DNA from: Marsupella aquatica
Taxonomy: Eukaryota > Marchantiophyta
Assembly: GCA_973895155.1 (NCBI GenBank)
Contig: OZ316898.1
Coordinates: 3,658,001-3,722,000, forward strand
Length of the DNA stretch: 64,000 bases
Direction of reading: 5' to 3'
Numbering within the stretch: the first letter of the stretch is position 1; every line of letters starts with the position of its first letter. Positions 56,300 through 64,000 of this stretch are shown piece after piece. The translations under genes and the position numbers were made by a program. The notes under the pieces are model-generated. The model was not told the DNA's origin. It was given only the letters and a program-made list of their open reading frames with translations, and made no database searches.

Positions 56300-56690
56300 T
56301 ATCTATTCTGAATGCAGTTTAGACAACAAACTCATGATCCTGCGCTGCACTAACCAATTCACCAACCAGAGACGGCACTGACAGAACTCTGGATAACTCA
56401 TCAAGTGGTCAAAGTCCCAAATGAACTACCCAAGGCGTCAGTGGCTAATTGAGATTCGGGGTTGATTAACTGCCTGCAGCGCCCAGTGCCCTTGCACATA
56501 TCACACTCTGAAACCTCTCCAGCTCCCTGACTTAAAGAGTACTCCATTGGGTCTTGTATAAGAGTCTGCTCAAACAGACAGCCGAACAAAAAAGAAATTA
56601 GAACCGGTTATTGTGGATACAAACGTTCTTTCCACTGGTTGTCTCCAAATACTCATAACATCCCCACAAAAGCAACAGCAGCATAACAGT
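56300..56690 (-). pseudogene. SirB2 fragment: last exon and 3' flank only
   Basis: It matches 34214-34600. Exon 5 (56565-56401) is still open and keeps the acceptor-side context, the Cys cluster SECDMCKGTGRC and the stop position. It has changes such as Arg to Pro and Cys to Ser near its start. Exons 1-4 are absent; homology ends near 56690. It is the stranded remainder of the second SirB copy. Confidence 0.9.
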
Positions 56691-58290
56691 GATCTTCAGT
56701 TTGTAAGATATTGATGTTCAAGGATGTAGGATTGAGTGAGAGGTGTCCAAAATGTGCCAAGATTTCCAGTGGATAACTAGCTTGAATGTATGTTGGAGAT
56801 CACACAAAACAATTTTAAGCTCAAACTGCATTCAATTACTCATCCAATGAAATGTTGAGGCTAGTTTATAAAAAACAACATTTTGTAGGTTCTGTGGCAC
56901 CCGGAGTCAAGTAACGGTGCAACGGTGCCCTGTATAGCGGAAGCCGACCCAACAATGACTTCAACAAACTTCATAGATTTTTATTTTTATATTGACCGCC
57001 TAGCATTTGAGGGGCCTGGTCAAGTACTAAATTCATCTTTGTGGTCCATTAAGTCCATAAGATGCTGAAGGGCCTGGTTAAGTCCTTTCCTACCCTGAGA
57101 CAAAACCTAGTGTATCCAGGTCACCTTAATGAATCTTAAATGTAATTAACAAACTAAAACCAAGACAGTGAGCAAAAAATGGCTATCTTAAGTCCCACAC
57201 CTCCCATACAATAGTAGTGTGACAACTTAAAACCACAGATATATAATTCAAATTCCTGATGAACAAAGTAAAGCCTAAATGAGAGACAAGATGCCAAAGG
57301 CTGGAGGACCAATAAAGAGAGAACACCAGACAGTGAAAAACTCAAGAAAACCAGGCAGCCCACAAGCCCGTCACCAAACTAACAAACTAAAGCCTTAATA
57401 AGCAAAAAGGAGTTTACTAAAGCCCTACCTAGTAGCCGAGGTGTTGTATAATGTGAGCAAACAGAAATTTTGTTAGCTAGACACTAATGATTTTAAATTT
57501 CTTTTGCTTTTTGCTGTCTTGTATAGATTTTGTGTTTTTTTATGAATCCAGATGGCTAGCGAGTTTTCTAGAAAAAGAGTAATCCCAAAAATGTATGTTA
57601 TCACCCAGGTTCTTGTTAGTGAGTCAATTGGAGATGGAAAAATCAGGGGTCATCTGAGGAAAAATTTTGCTCATGCGAGGAAACTTTTTACTGTTTGCTC
57701 GCATGTCACCCCCTAGGAGTGTGCAACAACAAGGCCTACCTACCCTCAAACTAAAAAGCTTAGGGGCCCCTAAAACTCCGAAAAGCAACTCTGACAAGCT
57801 TCATAAAGCTATGGAGTCATAGGTGCAAAAGTGGTCTGAACCCTAGTTCAGCCATGATAAAGGCCTAAGGTCTTTGCATGCAAGCATTACGTCATTTATG
57901 ATAATCTCAAACTTCAGAGCATTCAAGTTCGGCCACATTCCATTTGCAGGCAGCGGCCGACATTTGTTTTACAAAATCCGGACCTCTTGTTCGCGAATTT
58001 GACAGTCCATCGCATTTGCATGTTGAGTCTTAATTTTGGTTATTCAGTTTGTCATTGACGAGCTCATCAATTCAATGACGGGGAGGGTAGTAAAAGAGAG
58101 ACGGTCCGGCTAGGATCAAGGAGGTCTTCCTGTTGATGCGTAGTGCCGTGCCGCAATTTACTTTCTCTGACTAAAAATTTGCGACATCTCCATCTAGGAG
58201 AGTCACGCTCGGAATTTTAATTCTGCAGTTGTGGTCTGGTTAAATTTGTATGACCATCAAGTCCTTTCGATGTCGTCTGTGCTGAAGGAG
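56691..58290. other. Non-coding DNA
   Basis: No supported gene. It contains the possible TIR element at 57451-57704. Confidence 0.5.
57451..57704. mobile_element. Possible MITE defined by terminal inverted repeats
   Basis: ATGTGAGCAAACAG (57451-57464) is mirrored by CTGTTTGCTCGCAT (57691-57704), 13 of 14 bases pairing. The 254-bp interval is non-coding. I could not find a target-site duplication, so a chance inverted repeat is possible. Confidence 0.35.
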
Positions 58291-60310
58291 TAATGATCTG
58301 TGCAGGTTTCTTTTGCATCGGGTGGATCATTCTGTCTCGTGACGAGCCACCCTCCGACCTCTGCTTACCTTACCAGTGGACCTCACAACCATGCGCTGGT
58401 AAGGGTTACCGGGCACTGATTTCTCATGTCTCTTCTCATACTGCTGCGAGGTGCTATTAATGAACTTGTCTGCGAATGGTCAGTTACGTGAAATGATTCA
58501 AAGAGTGGTGTATAATGGTTTGGTTTGGTTTGACGCACGTGGCTTTCTTCAGACGCCGATTGACGCGCTCATCTGTAAGTTTAACCATTTCGATCGATTG
58601 CGGTGTTGTGATCAGTTGTTCATATTTTCTTCTTATATGTTAAAATGAAGAAATGTTAAAATGCAGAAAGTGTTTCCGGCCTCACGTCCTGACTCAGATC
58701 TCTGTCTTTCCTTCCTTCTCGATCTCGTAGCTAGGCTACCTTCGGTTCTCCTTCTTGGGTGCTCTCTCAGTTCCGAGCTTCTCGTTCCACTGTCTTGCAA
58801 GCCGTCGTGCTCGGAATCCTTCCTTTCAAATGTGATTTGAATGTGATATTCAGGTGTAATGCAAGAAACCGCTTGCTTCATCGCTATCCTCCTTGTTTGC
58901 CCCGTGATCCTCTGAATTGAGCATTCTTCCTTAATCGACTGTCCTGCCTGCTAGCTCGCGAAAGACAACTTCAATGGCTACTCTTTCCTTCAGTCCAACT
59001 TGTTCCTGTACTATAGCCGTCTCACTCGATCCCTTCTGCGCAGTCTGTTGCTCGCCCTAGCTTCCTTAACCGTGCTCAACCTTTTCTTCGTGTGTTTTAG
59101 AGGCTGCGCTCAATCTAGCGGAATCTGCGTACGTACTTCTCACTCGCCAAATGTCTTCAGATACTTGTGCGTCACAGATTTCCATGGAGTTATGCTGGTG
59201 CTCGCTCCTTCAGCTCCATAGCCCTGTCAAGCACCCCTCTCAAGAGATACGTACCCCTTCCCTCCTTTCTGTTGGATGAGTAAGCACTCACACACTGCAA
59301 CTATTTCACACTGGCCTCTGAGATATTTTGAAAGTTTCGAGAAGTAGTACAGACATTTCGGAGTTCTTTGTCACAACCGTCGATGAAGACTGAACTGTGA
59401 GTCGTGGTAGGAACGATTGGAAAATGCATTCCCGGGAGTAACTCATTGGCCCGCAGAACTACAGTTCGGCCTTATGACTTGATGGCAGGATTGATATCTC
59501 GTTTTAGTTGCCCATGCGTAGATCATGTACTGTCGTTGACTACTTCTCATATGTGATGCATTATGGGAAATGGGACTAAGGCAAGAATCTGAATTTCTAA
59601 CCCCACGTGATTAGTGTTGGGAATGGGTCTTGGCAGCTTAGAGTCAATAACTGCTCGATGTCGTTGACGAGCACCAGTCTGGTGTAGAGCCGTCGAATGG
59701 CCACTTTGGGTGATTCGTAATCCCTCTTAAAACGAGAATAGCATAATTTGCTTGCGTTGTTCAATAAGCGATACTCCATGTAAGCAGGAAAGAGTGCATG
59801 AATCAAGAATTGGGTGAGTCAAGATGGCAGCAACGATGGCAGGCACTCTTCCCCGGCGTCGTATCGTCACCGTTGTAATCCTAGGAAACGGGTTGTGGGG
59901 CTTTGTGCAGTTCTATCGATAGCCGTCAAGAGAGTCATGATCCTATAGCTTTGAAGAGGATGAGAGCAGCTGATACTTCAGAGTTCAATTTAGTAGCCAC
60001 TGATGCGTCCAGTACTACTCTTTCCATTTCCGACGCCGGAAGGAGCCTCTCGCAATTCTCAACGTTAGATTATAACCAGTTTTGAAGGCTAGCTCGACGT
60101 CTGTGAATCCGGGACAATGTAAGGGGTGTGACTGTTTGATATGGGGAATGTACCCAATACTTGACATGGAACAATCGTTAAGTTAGTACTTGAACGCCTT
60201 GACATGAAGTTTCATTTAAACTTTTAATTACGTTGCCACACTACAGTAGACTGGAATAACAATACAAAGGAAAATGAGGACGGGATAGATGAAAACAAAA
60301 CGTCAGGAAT
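58291..60310. other. Unassigned DNA with short frames
   Basis: The frame at 58451-58648 (MNLSANGQLREMIQRVV...) is followed by a donor-like CTGTAAGT near 58574. Short frames at 59825 and 59903 have no recognised domains. One or more exons of an unrecognised gene could lie here; I cannot support a model. Confidence 0.3.
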
Positions 60311-60314
60311 TTCC

Positions 60315-60374
60315 TATGGATAGTTCTGGATGAGATATGAGACTATATCTCATATGATTCCAGAACTATCCATA
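60315..60374. repeat. Near-perfect 60-bp hairpin
   Basis: Outer arms TATGGATAGTTCTGG (60315-60329) and CCAGAACTATCCATA (60360-60374) pair perfectly over 15 bp. An inner stem ATATGAGA/TCTCATAT extends it. Neighbouring DNA is not open in any meaningful frame. Confidence 0.88.
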
Positions 60375-62006
60375 TGAGAATCGGACTATATTCTTATATT
60401 CTGGCTCCGTAATATGATTGTGTCTCAGAGGTAATCATCGGATTCCCTGCAGAATATGTTGTAGCCCTGCTGGTAATCACACATCAAAATGTGGCTGCAG
60501 GGCTCCCCCACTTTGGGACTCTAGACAGCGTGGGCAAGGGACAGGAGGCAAGGGACAGGACTTCGTCGCCGTCAGATCTATCTTGAAGCCGCCTTCTGCA
60601 AGGGTCTGGGCCGTCCGGTGTTCTCCCCAGTGAGCCCCGAGCGACAACAGAGGACCAACGGCCATTTGTGGGGGTCGTGGCTCTACTTGTTGGCGGTAAG
60701 CTGTGCTGTTGGATCTTTGAGGAGATAACCTGCCTAGATCTGGACCGTTCCCTTTGTCCCCAGCTCTGAGCGCCTCGAGGTAGTTTCCTCTCGGCTCGAG
60801 AGTTTAGAGCTACGGCTATGTGTGGTCCCACGTGCCTGAGAGAATGTTCTCGAGTTTACTACTCACGTTTTTCATATTATTATTCTGAACTCAGCCCCAG
60901 AACAAGTTTTATTTTTTTTCCATTCACTACCGGCGGTCCTGCATTTGGCAAAGAAGAGTAGTAGTTGTATTCTCCCAAAGATTGGTGTTATACAAAAGAA
61001 TAGGTGTCCAACACCAAAGTCAAACAATTTCCACTTCAAAAAAGAATTAATATTTTCTGAAAACTGAAAAAATGCATCCTTGGAATCTGATGGTTCTAAT
61101 GGCTGGACCCGAACCCTCCAACTGCTGTTTGGCTGTAGTAATCTGATATGTCCATCTCCAGTGTGATCTACACTACCTCTCAAATGAAAGATCTTGTTCA
61201 GGATTCTTGTTCATTTTTTCATTATTAAAAAAAGGTTTGTAAAGGCTTAAGAGAGTTTTATATATTCTAATCTAGATATCACCTGGACTGGTTCTGCTTC
61301 CCCTGTAGGTGATCGAGGCCCTAGATTCCACTCTTCTCTGGACCTTGTCCGTTTGTATCAATTACACATCTCCTAATCATACCTTACTCTCCTCTCATCT
61401 ATAGCTAGATGTAATTTCCAGGAAGGTAACAGCCCATCATTCTCAAGAGGGGATGAGCTATCGAGGTGAGCCCCCAAGTACGTTTCTGAAACATTCAATT
61501 TACCTTTAAACTGTAAATTATCTGACTTGCCTGGTGCTACTTGCCTGTTCTTCAAATTTGAGAAACCTCAAGACAGGAAGGCATAAGGTTTTGTAATTTC
61601 TATGCAAATTTTAGAACTGTTACAGGTGCACACAGTTAAACTCACTTGACATAGTTTGGAGCATAATAGAAGGATGAAATTAGATTGTGGACCCCTGCCT
61701 ACTGCCGATTGGTTTGCAGGTTAGAAGAACCTTGTCGAACATTTTAACCTCCTTTCAATGCTCTCTAGTTGGACAACCCAGAAAAGTGATCCCATCACAA
61801 ATTCCACCCATCCACACAACAGCTCACTTGGATTCCAAAATGCATTTGTCTACATCAGGATTGATTCTATGTAACCTCCGTCTCCTCTCCTTTGCTGCAC
61901 TGGCTGCCCTCGATATGCTATAGACACCAGATTGACCACTGACCAGACCACAACGCTTTGATTGAATTATACTTGATCGAGCTCTACACCAAGTCTCTCA
62001 GGGTCT

Positions 62007-62048
<42 letters not shown>

Positions 62049-64000
62049 AAAACCAGTTTCTCGATCAGGCCACAACTCTATGCTATGTTTATGATTTGAT
62101 CAATTACTCGGCTTGTTGCTTTTTTATCCTAGAATCCCTTTCAGCTTGTCTCCAATCCGTCCAATGCTTGATCAATTAACCGTTCTTGCTTTCAGTTTCT
62201 CCCATGACCTATTTATAGAATGCTTCCATGTGTGGTGTGGAGTGTTTGATACTCCTCTCCATCGTTTAGTCCATGACTCTAGATGCAGAGTTGGTCACGG
62301 TTGCCATAATTTTGGCAACCATTTTAATTGTTGCAAATATTCAACTATTTATCACTTATGTTTTGTTTCTACTTAATAAGAAGCAAAGTTAACTAAAATG
62401 GTTATGTCAAGTAAAATTATATTTTGTTTTACAGCATGGAGCCCTAAATTTTACCCAGAACTTGCCACAAACATGAAAAATGAGGGCCAATTTACAAGAC
62501 GAGTGCGAGAATTTGAGTACTTTCTACCAGGGCTGTAACAGAACCCAACTTTTCGTGTACAGTAGGGCTCTAGACCAATCCAAGGCAGGAATCGTAGGAG
62601 AAAGTGGCCTGCCCATTTTCACACCTCCGGAGGTCCGATAGTCTAGAGCCCGGGTGAGAGTCCTGAGCCGGCTAGCCCGAGCTGATCCATACCAGAATGC
62701 AGGTTTGGTCAGTAGCTCAACTTGCCGCGCCAATCTTCTAAAGCAACGAGCGCCCGGGCAAGCTGAAATAATGGCTGTGATTGATTCGATCCTGAAAAAA
62801 GAGGGACTAAATTTCCGCGCCTGTCTTGTAAAGTGGCCGTGAGTTAATTTTAATTTGGAAACAAATATGTTCTTGTTTGTGGCTGGTTGTGCTGATGTCG
62901 CACAACCTCATGACAAGGAATTTGCAAGGGACTCTCTTGGGGGTGCGTAACTAGAACAGAACTATCTGAAATTTTTTGAAGGCCCCTGTAGCATGTTTCA
63001 TCCCTTACAAGTCAAATTCTTAGGGAAAACTCAATCATTTAATGCACCTTGCACCAAGGGTTTATTCCAAAAACTTAGCAGCTCCCTTGACCTGGCCAAG
63101 AAAACAGTAGTTATTAGAAATAACCCCTGTAAGACACATGATGTGTTAATTTATTGCCTTGTGGGCATTGCCCCCAGGTCCACACAAGTTGCCAATTTGC
63201 TTTGAATATTGGTGCTCTTGTAGACTCCTGCACAGTTGGTCTCTTAACAAAGCCGTGTTGCTCAATCTCTGATAAGCAATTGAACACCAACCCATCAAAA
63301 AATAATTTTCTAACCTGGCTCCAATACCCAGTACAAACCCACTATCATGTAGCAGTCTATACCCTAAAATTCTATAATCATGTGAAAACATAATCCATTA
63401 TGTCTTCATGCATAGACATACACGTGGTGGACTATGACGCAGCACGCAATGAATATATTGCGGTGGGAAATATATGGTTGACCATGCAGTTAGACACCAC
63501 ATAAGAACCATGTGTATAGAACCTATGTGGAACCTAGTTTGTAACAAAAGTTTAGTAGAGGCTTGTCCCGGTCCCATCAAGCATATACCTCCCATATGAT
63601 TCAGAGGAAGAGGCAGACGATTTAAACACAACCAATCAATCCCTAACCTAAACCACCACTCTCACACTTTGAACAAGTTATTTAAACAAGGAAACAAAGT
63701 CAATGTTGAAACTTGCTGCATGATGTGCACGGTGTATTAGAGAGGTATATTGTGTTTTGGAAGAGCTCTATCATGTTGCAACAAGGTGTTTGGAAGGGTT
63801 TAGATGGAAACGTACATATTAGTGATTGGTTGAGGGTTACGAGTTAGCAACTAACCCTAATGCAAGCACCACTGAGATGGGAAAGATTAGGAGTCCAGTG
63901 TGTGGAACGAATCATGGGAAGTTAAGGGGATTGTCATAGAGGGCAGTTGGGAAGAGGACAGCCACCACTCCTAAGGGCATAATCTGGGGAGTAAATGAGA
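60375..64000. other. Gene-poor DNA to the end of the window
   Basis: Frames on both strands at 60480-60830 look like GC-rich shadows. 62427-62480 carries a block also found at 54542-54608 and 55154-55208. No supported gene, tRNA or complete element was found. Confidence 0.5.
62010..62045. repeat. TC microsatellite
   Basis: An uninterrupted dinucleotide run of about 18 units. Confidence 0.95.

Noticed and set aside
62520-62840. GC-richer stretch as an RNA gene or exon
   Set aside because: No tRNA or rRNA signature was found, and the short frame at 62654 has no domain.
1-64000. Bacterial-style operon, defence or toxin system
   Set aside because: Gene structure, introns and retroelements are those of a plant nuclear genome; no such genes were seen.

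Overview
The window is nuclear DNA of a land plant. It has spliced genes with GT-AG introns, plant-specific proteins (a chloroplast sirohydrochlorin ferrochelatase and a hypersensitive-induced-reaction band-7 protein) and Ty1/copia retrotransposons primed by initiator-Met tRNA. Neither the repeats nor the genes fix the species. A bryophyte or another non-seed plant is my guess, weakly held. Nothing suggests bacterial, plastid or viral-genome DNA.

Layout. (1) 1-4.8 kb: one well-supported gene, a five-exon vasculin/GPBP1-like protein on the + strand with a long purine-rich 5' region. (2) 4.8-7.1 kb: its 3' flank and non-coding DNA with one weak ORF. (3) 7.1-14.6 kb plus 33.3-34.2 kb: copy 1 of a segmental duplication ('X' plus HIR), carrying a LINE fragment, a 333-bp MITE and locally expanded tandem repeats. 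(4) 14.6-33.2 kb: a three-level nest of copia elements. Element C (- strand, oldest) was interrupted by element B (- strand, TSD AAGTG). B was interrupted by element A (+ strand, TSD ACAGA). (5) 33.5-36.3 kb: a truncated, frameshifted HIR pseudogene followed by an intact five-exon SirB gene, both on the - strand. (6) 36.3-49.7 kb: copy 2 of the duplication, ending in an intact, intronless HIR gene. It carries a retroposed insertion with a perfect 19-bp TSD and about 5 kb absent from copy 1, which contains a helix-rich, possibly Myb/trihelix-like gene with one in-frame stop. (7) 49.7-64 kb: gene-poor DNA with tandem repeats, a stranded copy of the last SirB exon at 56.4 kb, hairpin and TIR structures and microsatellites.

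The simplest history is a tandem duplication of a unit ordered X-HIR-SirB. Afterwards copy 1 lost the 5' end of HIR and the HIR-SirB spacer. Copy 2 lost all of SirB except the last exon. Each locus therefore now has one complete gene, taken from different copies: SirB from copy 1 and HIR from copy 2. The copia nest then inserted into copy 1 only. LTR divergence counted by eye (A 8/344, B 24/345) agrees with the nesting order.

I found no operon-like or defence-type system. The interest lies in the reciprocal gene loss after duplication, the nested retroelements with readable empty sites in the paralogous copy, and several small features whose presence or absence can be compared directly between the two copies.
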